Assembly (NCBI RefSeq): GCF_000499785.1
Contig: NZ_HG726019.1
Span: forward strand, 568,645-632,644
Length of the DNA stretch: 64,000 nucleotides
Direction of reading: 5' to 3'
Source of the DNA: Bacteroides neonati
GTDB taxonomy: Bacteria > Bacteroidota > Bacteroidia > Bacteroidales > Bacteroidaceae
Within the stretch, counting starts at the first letter, position 1. Every line of letters starts with the position of its first letter. Below are positions 11,148 through 20,793 of the stretch, in pieces. Position numbers and translations under genes: made by a program. Below the pieces are notes generated by a model, which made no database searches, was not told the DNA's origin, and saw only the letters and a list, made by a program, of their open reading frames with translations.

Positions 11148-11582
11148 ATGCCGATCAATTATGTAGTTACCAGAAAAGTAGACAAGAGCCAGGGCGTGAT
11201 AAAAGAACGTTATTATGCCAGCACGCGAGCTATGCAAAAAAAACCGGTAGACAACACACGACTCGCCGAGCAACTGGCAGAAAGAAGCTCGCTACAGAAC
11301 GGAGATGCGATGTCGGTGTTGGTACAACTGTCCGGCATTATTGCAGACCATCTACGCGACGGGCGCACCGTCAGCATCAACGGGCTGGGCAACTTCTACC
11401 CTACCATCAGCAGCGAGGGCACCGAGAAGCCCGAAGAGTGCACAGCGGATAAAGTATGGGTAGCCCGTATCTGCTTTAAGGCAGCACCCGCCTTTTTGAA
11501 GAAAGTAAGAAACACCAAATTCTTTAGTTTTCAGCTACAGGAAGGAAGAAAAAACAGTGCAAAAGCAAAGAGCGAAGAGTAA
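11148..11582 (+). CDS. HU-related DNA-binding protein
   Basis: A 144-residue member of the Bacteroidetes HU-related family: an HU/IHF-like fold with an N-terminal lead MPINYVVTRKVDKSQG, a helical part around residues 25-60 (DNTRLAEQLAERSSL), and the beta-arm segment LRDGRTVSINGLGNFYPTIS followed by a C-terminal basic tail. Such proteins are thought to bind DNA, but the role of this subfamily is not established to my knowledge. The leader carries four regularly spaced dyads, so self-regulation is an obvious idea. It sits just ahead of the dcw cluster, where many bacteria have mraZ, but it is separated by 150 bases and a promoter of its own. Confidence 0.88.
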   Translation: MPINYVVTRKVDKSQGVIKERYYASTRAMQKKPVDNTRLAEQLAERSSLQNGDAMSVLVQLSGIIADHLRDGRTVSINGLGNFYPTISSEGTEKPEECTADKVWVARICFKAAPAFLKKVRNTKFFSFQLQEGRKNSAKAKSEE

Positions 11583-11684
11583 GGCAAGAACCAACAGACA
11601 ACAAACGGCTGCTCCTTTAACAACCTGTTGAAAACTTTATTCCACATTTTACAAGAAGAAGCACTGTTGTTTTTTAGAAATATG

Positions 11685-11692
11685 TAAATTTG
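11685..11692 (+). promoter_or_regulatory. -7 element in front of the division/cell-wall cluster
   Basis: TAAATTTG fits TAnnTTTG and lies 41 bases before the rsmH ATG. A TTG at 11667 is too close (15 bases) to be an ideal partner. Confidence 0.5.
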
Positions 11693-11732
11693 CACTCACT
11701 AGCCTATATAACTAAGGTGAAATAAGAAAAAA

Positions 11733-12659
11733 ATGGAAAAAGAAGAAGCGATATATCACGTACCGGTATTACTCAAAGAAAGTGTTGATGGGATGAACAT
11801 ACGCCCGGACGGCACGTATGTAGACGTCACTTTCGGCGGCGGAGGACACTCGCGCGAGATACTTTCAAGACTAAGCGACGGCGGACGACTATTGGGGTTC
11901 GACCAAGATGCGGATGCCGAAAGAAATCGGGTCGATGACACTCACTTCACCTTTGTGCGCAGTAACTTCAGGTACCTGAGCAATTTTTTACGCTACCACG
12001 ATATTGCAGGGGTAGATGCCATACTCGCCGACTTGGGCGTATCATCGCATCACTTTGACGATAGCGAACGAGGCTTCTCGTTTCGCTTTGACGGCGCACT
12101 CGATATGCGCATGAACAAACGAGCCGGAATGACTGCCGCCGACATCATCAACACCTACGAAGAGGAACGATTGGCGGACTTGTTCTACTTGTACGGCGAA
12201 CTAAAGAACAGCCGCAAACTGGCAGCCGTCATAGTCAAAGCACGTGCCGGCAAACAAATAACAACCATCGGAGAGTTTCTCGAAATAATAAAACCACTCT
12301 TCGGACGCGAACGCGAAAAGAAAGAGCTGGCCAAAGTGTTTCAAGCCCTGCGCATTGAAGTAAATCAAGAGATGGAAGCCCTGAAAGAGATGCTACAGGC
12401 GGCAACAGAAGCCTTAAAGCCCGGTGGACGACTGGTGGTGATTACCTATCACTCGCTCGAAGACCGAATGGTGAAAAACATCATGAAAACAGGCAATGTA
12501 GAGGGTAAAACGACACAAGACTTCTTCGGAAACCTACAAACACCCTTCCGGTTGATCAACAACAAAGTGATTGTGGCAAGCGAAGAAGAGGTTGAGCGAA
12601 ACCCACGATCGAGAAGCGCAAAGTTGAGAATTGCAGAAAAGAAGGAGACGAATGAGTAA
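11733..12659 (+). CDS. rsmH: 16S rRNA (cytosine(1402)-N(4))-methyltransferase
   Basis: SAM-dependent N4-methylation of C1402 in 16S rRNA. 308 residues. The SAM-binding motif is VDVTFGGGGHSREIL near residue 30, and the family's DLGVSSHHFDDSERGFSFR block is near 100; the C-terminal VVITYHSLEDRMVK and NPRSRSAKLR blocks are family signatures. First gene of the dcw cluster, with the FtsL-like gene 22 bases downstream. The small promoter in front suggests that the whole cluster can be transcribed from here. No mraZ is present directly upstream. Confidence 0.97.
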   Translation: MEKEEAIYHVPVLLKESVDGMNIRPDGTYVDVTFGGGGHSREILSRLSDGGRLLGFDQDADAERNRVDDTHFTFVRSNFRYLSNFLRYHDIAGVDAILADLGVSSHHFDDSERGFSFRFDGALDMRMNKRAGMTAADIINTYEEERLADLFYLYGELKNSRKLAAVIVKARAGKQITTIGEFLEIIKPLFGREREKKELAKVFQALRIEVNQEMEALKEMLQAATEALKPGGRLVVITYHSLEDRMVKNIMKTGNVEGKTTQDFFGNLQTPFRLINNKVIVASEEEVERNPRSRSAKLRIAEKKETNE

Positions 12660-12681
12660 CGGTTAATGACAAACAGCGAAT

Positions 12682-13056
12682 ATGGAAGAAGTAACAGGCA
12701 AACGGGAAGAGACGAAGGGAGAAGGCAGCAAAAAGAGAAAAGCCAACTCGCTCAAGAACATCGTGGGAGGTGACATTCTCGCAACCGACTTTTTCCGTCG
12801 CCAAACCAAGCTATTGGTGCTTATCATGGTATTCATCATTTTCTATGTACACAACCGTTATGCCAGCCAGCAGCAGCAGATAGAGATCGATCGCCTGAAG
12901 AAAGAGCTGACCGACATTAAGTATGACGCATTGACACGCAGTTCGGAACTGATGGAGAAAAGCCGCCAATCGCGCATAGAAGACTATATATCGACCAAAG
13001 AGAGCGATCTGCAAACATCGACCAACCCTCCGTATGAAATAGAAAACGACAACTAA
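12682..13056 (+). CDS. FtsL-like division protein
   Basis: A 124-residue bitopic membrane protein in the position of ftsL between rsmH and ftsI. A basic N-terminus (residues 1-45, rich in Lys and Glu) is followed by one membrane helix LLVLIMVFIIFYVHNRYA (about 49-66) and a coiled-coil-like stretch QQQQIEIDRLKKELTDIKYD (about 68-90). This is the FtsL plan: a short cytoplasmic tail, one helix and a periplasmic heptad region. Sequence similarity to model FtsL is expected to be low, so the call rests on topology and place. Its TAA overlaps the ftsI ATG by one base (TAATG), which suggests coupled translation. Confidence 0.85.
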   Translation: MEEVTGKREETKGEGSKKRKANSLKNIVGGDILATDFFRRQTKLLVLIMVFIIFYVHNRYASQQQQIEIDRLKKELTDIKYDALTRSSELMEKSRQSRIEDYISTKESDLQTSTNPPYEIENDN

Positions 13057-15182
13057 TGGCTGTAAATAAAAAAAACATAATGACCCGCTATTTCTTCGTC
13101 ATCCTCTTGCTGGGGTTGGTCGGAGTAGCTATTGTTGTGAAGGCAGGCATCACCATGTTTGCCGAACGGCAGTACTGGATGGATGTAGCCGACCGCTTCA
13201 TTAAGGAGAACGTTACGGTGAAACCCAACCGGGGAAACATTATTTCGGCAGACGGCAAGCTCATGGCAAGTTCGCTGCCCGAATACCGCATCTACATGGA
13301 CTTCAAAGCCGGAGGCGAAGAGAAAGACTCCATGTTGGTAAACCACATGGACGAAATCTGCGAAGGACTGCACCGGATATTTCCAGATAAAAGCGCCGCC
13401 GAGTTTAAGGCTCACTTAAAAAAAGGGCGAAGAAGCGGAAGCCGTAACTACCTCATTTATCCGAAACGCATCTCATACATTCAGTACAAAGAGGCGAAAC
13501 GGTTGCCGGTATTCAAGCTCAACAAATACAAAGGCGGATTTATCGAACTAGCCTACAACCAACGCAAGAAACCATTCGGGTCGTTGGCAACCCGCACCTT
13601 GGGCGATCTGTATGCCGATACGGCACAGGGAGCCAAAAACGGTATCGAACTGGCTTTCGATACCATACTGAAAGGACGCGATGGGGTAACACACCGCCAG
13701 AAGGTAATGAATAAATACCTCAACATTGTCGACATACCACCGGTAGACGGATGCGACATCATCACAACCATCGACGTAGATATGCAGGACATCTGCGAGA
13801 AAGCGCTCGTAGACAAACTGAAAGAGATCAATGCCACCGTAGGCGTAGCCGTATTGATGGAGGTCGCTACCGGCGAGGTGAAAGCCATTGTAAACATGAC
13901 CAAAGGCAACGACGGCGAGTATTACGAAATACGAAACAATGCCATCAGCGACATGATGGAGCCGGGATCGACCTTTAAAACCGCCTCAATCATGGTGGCA
14001 CTCGAGGATGGTAAAATCAGCCCCGACGACGGCGTAGACACCGGAAACGGAGTGATGATGATGCACGGACGACCGATGAAGGATCATAACTGGCACCGGG
14101 GGGGATACCAATACCTCACGGTTACGCAAATATTGATGGTATCGTCCAACGTAGGGGTATCTTCGATCATCGACAAGTATTACGGAAGCAATCCGGGTAA
14201 GTTTGTCGACGGACTCAAACGCATGAGCTTGGATCAACCGCTCCACTTGCAGATAGCGGGCGAAGGAGCACCCAACATACGCGGACCGAAACAACGCTAC
14301 TTCTCCAAGACCACCTTGCCTTGGATGAGTATCGGCTACGAAACACAGGTGCCGCCGATGAACATACTGACGTTTTACAATGCCATAGCCAACAACGGAG
14401 TGATGGTGCGTCCGAAGTTTGTGCGGGCAGCGATGAGAGGCAGTGAAGTAGTACAGGAATATCCTACGGAGGTTATCAATCCGAAGATCTGTTCGGATCG
14501 TACCTTATCGCAGATACGGGAGATACTCCGCAAGGTGGTATCCGAAGGATTGGCCAAGCCTGCGGGAAGCAAGCAGTTTGCCGTATCGGGCAAAACGGGT
14601 ACGGCACAAGTATCGCAAGGAGCTGCCGGATACAAATCGGGACGGGTCAACTACCTGGTCAGCTTCTGTGGCTATTTCCCCTCGGAAGCGCCCAAGTATA
14701 GCTGCATCGTATCCATACAGAAACCGGGACTGCCGGCTTCGGGTGGTTTGATGGCAGGTAGTGTGTTCGGCAAGATAGCCGAAAGAGTATATGCCAAGGA
14801 TTTGCGCCTGAACCTGACGCACGCCATCGATACGAACAGCGTAGTCATCCCCGATGTGAAAGCCGGAGAGATTCATCAGACCAAACGGGTACTGGACGAG
14901 CTGAAGATACAGAGCCAAACGCAATTTCCACTCAAAGAGGGCAAAGAGACGTGGGGCAGCACACATGCCGCTCCGAAAGCAGTCATACTCGAAAGCCGCG
15001 AGCTGAAACGCGATTATGTGCCGAGCGTTATCGGCATGGGAGCCAAAGACGCCGTCTACCTGCTCGAAAGCAAAGGGCTGAAGGTGAGTTTGACGGGAGT
15101 GGGAAAAGTAAAAAGCCAGTCGATAGCCAACGGAACGTTGGTACGAAAAGGACAAACCATACGACTGGTGTTGGATAATTAA
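13056..15182 (+). CDS. ftsI: Penicillin-binding transpeptidase FtsI with PASTA domain
   Basis: Class B penicillin-binding protein that cross-links septal peptidoglycan, a partner of FtsW. 708 residues. One membrane helix at about 12-30, a dimerisation/pedestal domain (50-230), then the transpeptidase domain with all three active-site motifs: S305-T-F-K308 (nucleophile Ser305), S363-S-N365 and K513-T-G-T516. A PASTA-like domain follows at about 645-708 ([20 protein letters not shown]). The PASTA module is absent from E. coli FtsI but common in Bacteroidetes. It overlaps the ftsL-like gene by one base. The next gene, murE, begins 26 bases after the stop. Confidence 0.96.
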   Translation: MAVNKKNIMTRYFFVILLLGLVGVAIVVKAGITMFAERQYWMDVADRFIKENVTVKPNRGNIISADGKLMASSLPEYRIYMDFKAGGEEKDSMLVNHMDEICEGLHRIFPDKSAAEFKAHLKKGRRSGSRNYLIYPKRISYIQYKEAKRLPVFKLNKYKGGFIELAYNQRKKPFGSLATRTLGDLYADTAQGAKNGIELAFDTILKGRDGVTHRQKVMNKYLNIVDIPPVDGCDIITTIDVDMQDICEKALVDKLKEINATVGVAVLMEVATGEVKAIVNMTKGNDGEYYEIRNNAISDMMEPGSTFKTASIMVALEDGKISPDDGVDTGNGVMMMHGRPMKDHNWHRGGYQYLTVTQILMVSSNVGVSSIIDKYYGSNPGKFVDGLKRMSLDQPLHLQIAGEGAPNIRGPKQRYFSKTTLPWMSIGYETQVPPMNILTFYNAIANNGVMVRPKFVRAAMRGSEVVQEYPTEVINPKICSDRTLSQIREILRKVVSEGLAKPAGSKQFAVSGKTGTAQVSQGAAGYKSGRVNYLVSFCGYFPSEAPKYSCIVSIQKPGLPASGGLMAGSVFGKIAERVYAKDLRLNLTHAIDTNSVVIPDVKAGEIHQTKRVLDELKIQSQTQFPLKEGKETWGSTHAAPKAVILESRELKRDYVPSVIGMGAKDAVYLLESKGLKVSLTGVGKVKSQSIANGTLVRKGQTIRLVLDN

Positions 15183-15208
15183 AATTTATAATTCGTAATT
15201 CAAATAAA

Positions 15209-16660
15209 ATGGAGTTAAAGAAGCTATTAGGAGCAATTCAGGCAACAAAGGTAGTCGGAGCTTCGGAGATTGAGATTACAGGAGTAAACATTGACTCCCG
15301 ACAAGTAGCACCCGGACATCTGTTTATGGCCATGCGCGGCACACAAACAGACGGACATGCCTATATAGCTGCAGCCATCGAGAAAGGAGCAACGGCTGTG
15401 TTGTGCGAAGAGATGCCGACAGAACAGGTAGCGGGCATCACCTACATCGTTGTATCCGATAGCGAAGAGGCTGTAGGCAAAGTGGCTACTACCTTTTATG
15501 GCAACCCGACTTCAAAACTGAAACTAGTGGGGGTAACGGGCACGAATGGCAAAACAACCATCGCGACTTTACTGTACGACACGTTCCGATACTTCGGTCA
15601 TAAGGTGGGACTGCTCTCGACCGTATGCAACTATATCGATGCAGAAGCTGTTCCGACAGAACACACCACCCCCGACCCCATTACACTGAACTGCCTGCTC
15701 AACCGAATGGTAGAAGCGGGTTGCGAATATGCTTTCATGGAGGTAAGTTCTCACTCCATCGCTCAAAAGCGAATCAGCGGGCTTGCCTTTGCAGGCGGTA
15801 TATTTACCAACCTGACACGCGACCATCTCGATTATCATAAAACGGTCGAAAACTACCTGAAAGCCAAAAAGCTCTTCTTCGACGAATTGCCTAAAGAAGC
15901 ATTCAGCCTTACGAATATCGACGATAAGAACGGACTGGTGATGACGCAAAATACGCGCTCGAAGGTGTACACTTATTCGTTGCGAAACCTGAGCGACTTT
16001 AAAGGACGCGTACTCGAATCGCACTTCGAAGGAATGTTGCTCGAATTCAACAACCGCGAGGTAGCCGTACAATTCATCGGACGCTTCAATGCTTCGAACC
16101 TGCTTGCCGTATTCGGTGCAGCCGTTTTGCTGGGCAAACAAGAAGAGGAAGTATTGGTTGCATTAAGCACCTTGCACCCGGTAGCCGGACGTTTCGACAC
16201 CATCCGCTCGCCACAAGGCTATACGGCCATTGTCGATTATGCACATACACCCGACGCACTGATCAATGTACTGAACGCCATCCACGGAGTACTCGAGGGC
16301 AAAGGAAAGGTTATCACCGTAGTAGGTGCAGGAGGCAATCGCGATAAGGGCAAACGCCCCATCATGGCCAAAGAGGCTGCCCGCGAGAGCGACCGCGTAA
16401 TCATCACCTCGGACAACCCCCGCTTTGAGGAGCCGCAAGACATTATCAACGATATGATGGCCGGGCTGGATGCGAACGACAAAAAGAAAACGCTTTGCAT
16501 TGCCGACAGGCGCGAAGCCATTCGCACCGCTTGTATGCTCGCCGAAAAGGGAGATGTGATTCTGGTGGCAGGCAAAGGCCACGAAAACTACCAGGATGTG
16601 AAGGGAGTGAAACATCACTTTGATGACAAAGAGGAACTAAAGATAATGATGAACCAATAA
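15209..16660 (+). CDS. murE: UDP-MurNAc-L-Ala-D-Glu : meso-diaminopimelate ligase
   Basis: Adds the third amino acid to the peptidoglycan stem in the cytoplasm. 483 residues with the three Mur-ligase domains. The ATP loop is [10 protein letters not shown] near residue 110; the middle domain has [14 protein letters not shown] with the ligand-binding Ser/His. The C-terminal domain contains [14 protein letters not shown]: the DNPR tetrad marks enzymes that add meso-diaminopimelate and not lysine. The spacer to ftsI contains the short motif ATTCGTAATTC, seen again between ftsA and ftsZ. mraY follows after 15 bases. Confidence 0.97.
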   Translation: MELKKLLGAIQATKVVGASEIEITGVNIDSRQVAPGHLFMAMRGTQTDGHAYIAAAIEKGATAVLCEEMPTEQVAGITYIVVSDSEEAVGKVATTFYGNPTSKLKLVGVTGTNGKTTIATLLYDTFRYFGHKVGLLSTVCNYIDAEAVPTEHTTPDPITLNCLLNRMVEAGCEYAFMEVSSHSIAQKRISGLAFAGGIFTNLTRDHLDYHKTVENYLKAKKLFFDELPKEAFSLTNIDDKNGLVMTQNTRSKVYTYSLRNLSDFKGRVLESHFEGMLLEFNNREVAVQFIGRFNASNLLAVFGAAVLLGKQEEEVLVALSTLHPVAGRFDTIRSPQGYTAIVDYAHTPDALINVLNAIHGVLEGKGKVITVVGAGGNRDKGKRPIMAKEAARESDRVIITSDNPRFEEPQDIINDMMAGLDANDKKKTLCIADRREAIRTACMLAEKGDVILVAGKGHENYQDVKGVKHHFDDKEELKIMMNQ

Positions 16661-16675
16661 GAATCGGGAGAAACT

Positions 16676-17944
16676 ATGTTATATTACCTATTTGAATGGC
16701 TGCAAAAGTACAATGTTCCCGGAGCGGGAATGTTCGGATATACTTCGTTTCGGGCGTTGATGGCAATCATCCTCGCACTGCTCATTTCGAGCATCTGGGG
16801 AGATAGATTTATCAACCTGCTGAAAAAGAAGCAAATTACAGAAACCCAACGCGATGCAAGCATCGATCCGTTTGGCGTAGACAAGGTGGGCGTACCCAGC
16901 ATGGGAGGTGTCATCATCATTGTGGCCATACTCATTCCTTGTTTGCTGCTGGGCAAACTAAGCAATATCTATATGATATTGATGCTGATTACGACTATTT
17001 GGCTCGGGTCACTGGGCTTTGCCGACGACTACATCAAGATATTCAAACGCGATAAAGAGGGATTACATGGGAAATTCAAGATTATCGGGCAGGTAGGCCT
17101 GGGGCTGATTGTAGGATTGACACTTTACCTAAGCCCCAACGTAGTGATTCGTGAAAACTTCGAAGTAATCACCCCCGAGCAAGAGATGGAGGTAATACAT
17201 GGAACCAAAGACCTGAAGTCGACACAAACCACCATTCCGTTCTTTAAGAGCAACAACCTCGACTACGCCGATCTGGTAGGGTTTATGGGCGAACATGCAC
17301 AAGCAGCCGGATGGGTGCTGTTTGTAATCATCACCATCTTTGTAGTAACCGCCGTATCGAACGGAGCAAACCTGAACGACGGGATGGACGGTATGGCTGC
17401 CGGCAACTCGGCCATTATCGGGCTCACGCTGGGGATATTGGCCTATGTATCGAGTCACATCGAATTTGCCGGATACCTCAACATCATGTACATACCCGGA
17501 TCGGAAGAGCTGGTTATCTTCATCTGCGCCTTTATCGGGGCATTGATCGGTTTCTTGTGGTACAACGCCTATCCCGCCCAAGTATTCATGGGCGATACGG
17601 GCAGCTTGACCATCGGCGGTATCATTGCCGTATTCGCCATCATCATTCACAAAGAGCTGCTCATCCCTATCCTATGTGGCGTATTCTTGATAGAAAACCT
17701 GTCGGTTATTTTGCAACGATTCTACTATAAGGCCGGAAAACGCAAAGGGGTAAAGCAACGCTTGTTTAAGCGTACGCCCATACACGATCATTTCCGCACG
17801 TCGATGAGCTTGATCGAGCCGGGGTGTACGGTCAGGTTCACCAAGCCCGACCGACTCTTTCACGAATCGAAGATTACGGTGCGGTTTTGGATCGTAACCA
17901 TCGTTTTGGCAGCTATTACTATTATTACACTGAAGATAAGATAA
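16676..17944 (+). CDS. mraY: Phospho-MurNAc-pentapeptide transferase (lipid I synthase)
   Basis: Transfers phospho-MurNAc-pentapeptide to undecaprenyl phosphate at the inner membrane. 422 residues, longer than the roughly 360 of E. coli: a hydrophilic insert at about 160-205 (from EQEMEVIHGTKDLKS to FKSNNLDYADLVG) explains most of the difference and appears to be typical of Bacteroidetes. About ten membrane helices. The active-site motifs are FADDYIKIFKRDKEG near 117 and NLNDGMDGMAAGN near 240, with a late HHH-like block IHDHFRTSM near 364. A GGGAG Shine-Dalgarno-like string precedes the ATG. murD follows after two bases. Confidence 0.96.
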   Translation: MLYYLFEWLQKYNVPGAGMFGYTSFRALMAIILALLISSIWGDRFINLLKKKQITETQRDASIDPFGVDKVGVPSMGGVIIIVAILIPCLLLGKLSNIYMILMLITTIWLGSLGFADDYIKIFKRDKEGLHGKFKIIGQVGLGLIVGLTLYLSPNVVIRENFEVITPEQEMEVIHGTKDLKSTQTTIPFFKSNNLDYADLVGFMGEHAQAAGWVLFVIITIFVVTAVSNGANLNDGMDGMAAGNSAIIGLTLGILAYVSSHIEFAGYLNIMYIPGSEELVIFICAFIGALIGFLWYNAYPAQVFMGDTGSLTIGGIIAVFAIIIHKELLIPILCGVFLIENLSVILQRFYYKAGKRKGVKQRLFKRTPIHDHFRTSMSLIEPGCTVRFTKPDRLFHESKITVRFWIVTIVLAAITIITLKIR

Positions 17945-17946
17945 AT

Positions 17947-19281
17947 ATGAAAAGGATTGTCATATTAGGAGCCGGAGAAAGCGGAGCAGGCGCTGCTGTA
18001 TTGGCGCAGGCAAAGGGATTCGAAACGTTTGTTTCGGATATGTCGGCCATCAAAGAGCCGTATAAGGAGCTTCTCGATCAGCACCACATCAGTTGGGAAG
18101 AGGGGCACCATACGGAGGAACTGATTCTGAATGCCGACGAGGTGATTAAGAGCCCGGGCATACCGAACGATGCTCCACTGATTGTGAAGTTGAAGGAGCA
18201 AGGCACGCCGGTGATCTCGGAGATTGAATTTGCCGGACGCTATACGCATGCGAAGATGATTTGCATCACCGGGTCGAACGGAAAGACGACCACGACCTCG
18301 CTGATCTATCATATCTTTAAAAGCGCAGGGCTCAATGTAGGGCTGGCAGGCAACATCGGGAAGAGCCTTGCTCTTCAGGTAGCCGAAGAGGATCACGATT
18401 ACTACATCCTCGAACTCAGCTCGTTTCAGTTGGATGATATGTACGAGTTTCGCGCCAACATTGCCGTGTTGATGAACATCACGCCCGATCACCTCGACCG
18501 GTACGATCACTGCATGCAGAATTACATCGACGCCAAATTTCGTATCACCCAGAACCAGACACAGGACGATGCGTTTATCTTCTGGAACGACGACCCCATC
18601 ATCCGCCAAGAACTGGCTAAGCATGGACTGAAAGCACAACTATATCCCTTCGCTGCCGTGAAAGAAGAGGGCGCTGTGGCTTATGTGGAAGACCAAGAGG
18701 TGAAGATTACCAAACCCATCGCCTTCAATATGGAGCAGGAGAAGCTGGCACTGACCGGTACACACAACCTGTACAACTCCTTGGCAGCAGGCATCTCGGC
18801 CAATCTGGCAGGTATCACCAAAGAGGACTTGCGCAAGGCATTGAGCGATTTCAAAGGAGTGGAGCACCGCTTGGAGAAGGTAGCACGCGTCAGGGGAGTC
18901 GATTTCATTAACGACTCGAAGGCAACGAACGTAAACTCCTGTTGGTACGCACTGCAAAGCATGCCCACCAAAACAGTACTGATTATCGGCGGAAAGGACA
19001 AAGGCAACGACTATACAGAGATAGAGGAACTGGTACGTGAGAAGTGTTCGGCATTGGTCTACCTGGGGCTGCACAATGAAAAGTTGCACGCGTTCTTCGA
19101 CCGCATGGGGCTTCCGGTAGCCGATATACAAACGGGCATGAAGGATGCCGTAGATGCCGCCTACCGATTGGCTCAGAAAGGCGAAACGGTATTGTTGAGC
19201 CCTTGCTGTGCTTCGTTCGACTTGTTCAAGAGCTACGAAGACCGCGGCGACCAGTTCAAACAATGCGTACGGGCGTTGTAG
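17947..19281 (+). CDS. murD: UDP-MurNAc-L-alanine : D-glutamate ligase
   Basis: Adds D-Glu to the UDP-MurNAc-L-Ala precursor. 444 residues from ATG at 17947 (MKRIVILGAGESG), only two bases after the mraY stop; the in-frame ATG at 17824 would lie deep in mraY. N-terminal Rossmann-like domain starts with the glycine-rich VILGAGESGAG. ATP loop TGSNGKTTTTSL is near residue 110, followed by LSSFQLDD, the MNITPDHLDRYDH region, and the C-terminal domain with FINDSKATNVNS and LSPCCASFDLFKSYEDRG, the MurD-specific end. The following 172 bases before ftsW contain a repeat array. Confidence 0.97.
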   Translation: MKRIVILGAGESGAGAAVLAQAKGFETFVSDMSAIKEPYKELLDQHHISWEEGHHTEELILNADEVIKSPGIPNDAPLIVKLKEQGTPVISEIEFAGRYTHAKMICITGSNGKTTTTSLIYHIFKSAGLNVGLAGNIGKSLALQVAEEDHDYYILELSSFQLDDMYEFRANIAVLMNITPDHLDRYDHCMQNYIDAKFRITQNQTQDDAFIFWNDDPIIRQELAKHGLKAQLYPFAAVKEEGAVAYVEDQEVKITKPIAFNMEQEKLALTGTHNLYNSLAAGISANLAGITKEDLRKALSDFKGVEHRLEKVARVRGVDFINDSKATNVNSCWYALQSMPTKTVLIIGGKDKGNDYTEIEELVREKCSALVYLGLHNEKLHAFFDRMGLPVADIQTGMKDAVDAAYRLAQKGETVLLSPCCASFDLFKSYEDRGDQFKQCVRAL

Positions 19282-19292
19282 CGACGCCTCGC

Positions 19293-19389
19293 TGTACTAG
19301 GGTCTAGTACAGCCCTGTACAAGCAGGCCGCACAGCTCTGTGCAAGCAGGCCGCACAGCTCTGTACAGGCAGGCCGCACAGGGTGTGCC
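19293..19389 (+). repeat. Chain of perfect dyads at 23-bp spacing between murD and ftsW
   Basis: GC-rich array. Dyads: TGTACTAG-GGT-CTAGTACA (19293-19311), GTACAG-CC-CTGTAC (19307-19320), GCACAG-CT-CTGTGC (19330-19343), the one-mismatch copy GCACAGCTCTGTAC (19353-19366) and GCACA-GGG-TGTGC (19376-19388). Centres of the last four are 23, 23 and 22.5 bp apart. Between dyads the linker A(A/G)GCAGGCC is repeated three times, starting at 19321, 19344 and 19367. The array is bounded by the murD stop at 19281 and ftsW's Shine-Dalgarno at 19443. In RNA, each dyad could fold into a small hairpin. Confidence 0.92.
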
Positions 19390-19442
19390 GCCCAACCGAT
19401 CAAGAAACAAACAAGAATACGAGGCTCACCCCTCAAACAAAA

Positions 19443-19456
19443 GGAGCAAAGACGTG
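19443..19456 (+). promoter_or_regulatory. Shine-Dalgarno site fixing a GTG start for ftsW
   Basis: GGAG at 19443-19446 sits 7 bases before GTG at 19454. The frame before it (from 19340) reads through the repeat array and does not look like FtsW, so the GTG is the likely start. Confidence 0.7.
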
Positions 19457-20764
19457 GATCTATTAAAGAACATATTCAAAGGCGACAAGGTAATCTGGAT
19501 TATCTTCCTCTTCCTCTGCCTCATCTCGATCGTCGAGGTGTTCTCGGCAGCCAGTACGCTTACTTACAAGAGCGGCGATCACTGGGGACCGATAACACAG
19601 CACTCCATCATCCTCATGGTGGGCGCGGTGGTGGTAGTGCTCATGCACAACATCCCCTACAAATGGTTTCAGGTGTTTCCCGTCTTTCTACTCCCGGTAT
19701 CGATTGCGTTGCTGGCATTTGTCACCTTAATGGGTGTAATCACGGGCGACCGCGTGAACGGTGCCGCCCGCTGGATGTCGTTCATGGGACTGCAATTTCA
19801 GCCCTCCGAGCTTGCCAAGATGGCTGTGATCATTGCCGTTTCGTTCATCCTCTCGAAGAAGCAAGACGACGAGGGAGCCAACCCAAAGGCGTTCAAATAC
19901 ATCATGATCATCACCGGACTGATCTGCATGCTGATTGCACCCGAGAATCTTTCGACAGCCATGCTGCTGTTCGGAGTGGTGTTTCTGATGATGTTTATCG
20001 GCCGCGTAGCTGCCAAAAAGCTATTGTTACTGATCGGTTCGCTGGTCATGGCGGGCGTGATGGCAGTCGTTCTTCTGCTGGCCATCCCTGACGATTCGGA
20101 CATACCGTTTCTTCATCGTTTCGATACGTGGAAAAGCCGAATCACCAACTTCACCAGCAAAGAAGAGGTGCCCGCTGCCAAATTTGATATCGACAAAGAT
20201 GCGCAGATAGCACATGCCCGCATAGCCATTGCAACCAGTCAGGCGATTGGCAAAGGCCCCGGAAACTCAGTGCAACGCGACTTTCTGAGTCAGGCCTTCT
20301 CCGACTTTATCTTTGCCATCATCATCGAAGAGCTCGGCTTGGTAGGAGGAGGCTTTGTGGTCTGCCTCTACATCTGGCTCTTGGTACGGGCAGGGCGCAT
20401 TGCCCAGAAGTGCGAACGAACATTTCCTGCGTTTCTGGTGATGGGCATCGCCTTGATGCTGGTATCGCAGGCGATATTGAATATGATGGTAGCCGTGGGG
20501 CTGTTTCCGGTTACGGGACAACCGCTGCCACTCATCAGCAAGGGAGGTACGAGTACCTTGATTAACTGTGCCTACATCGGCATGATACTAAGTGTGAGCC
20601 GGTATGTAGCTCACCTGGAAGAGCAAAAGCAGCGCGACGCACAGTTGCAGTTACAGATAGAGGCCGGAGAGTCGGAGGCACAAACGGCTACCGAACCTAC
20701 GGCAACGATTCTGAATAGCGATGCCCGGTTCGAAGACGAAAGTGGATCGCATCGTCGTTCTTAA
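19454..20764 (+). CDS. ftsW: Septal peptidoglycan polymerase FtsW (SEDS family)
   Basis: Polytopic glycosyltransferase that polymerises lipid II at the septum with FtsI. About 436 residues from the GTG (product begins MDLLKNIFKGDKVIWIIFLF). Roughly ten membrane helices. SEDS signatures: GVITGDRVNGAARWM near residue 97, FQPSELAKMAVI near 115, the extracellular loop with HRFDTWKSRI near 220, SDFIFAIIIEELG near 285 and GQPLPLISKGGTSTLI near 357. The C-terminal tail of about 50 residues is hydrophilic. murG begins 29 bases later. Confidence 0.95.
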   Translation: MDLLKNIFKGDKVIWIIFLFLCLISIVEVFSAASTLTYKSGDHWGPITQHSIILMVGAVVVVLMHNIPYKWFQVFPVFLLPVSIALLAFVTLMGVITGDRVNGAARWMSFMGLQFQPSELAKMAVIIAVSFILSKKQDDEGANPKAFKYIMIITGLICMLIAPENLSTAMLLFGVVFLMMFIGRVAAKKLLLLIGSLVMAGVMAVVLLLAIPDDSDIPFLHRFDTWKSRITNFTSKEEVPAAKFDIDKDAQIAHARIAIATSQAIGKGPGNSVQRDFLSQAFSDFIFAIIIEELGLVGGGFVVCLYIWLLVRAGRIAQKCERTFPAFLVMGIALMLVSQAILNMMVAVGLFPVTGQPLPLISKGGTSTLINCAYIGMILSVSRYVAHLEEQKQRDAQLQLQIEAGESEAQTATEPTATILNSDARFEDESGSHRRS

Positions 20765-20793
20765 CTATATAATATCAAAAACGAATAAGAATC

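Noticed and set aside
14505..15155. 216-residue open frame antisense to the 3' part of ftsI
   Set aside because: No family signature; explained by codon bias of ftsI.
17824..17946. Upstream start of murD inside mraY
   Set aside because: The added residues are mraY in another frame; ATG 17947 directly precedes the Rossmann motif.
19293..19389. Intrinsic terminator inside the dcw cluster
   Set aside because: No T run follows any of the dyads, and the genes on both sides form one pathway on the same strand.
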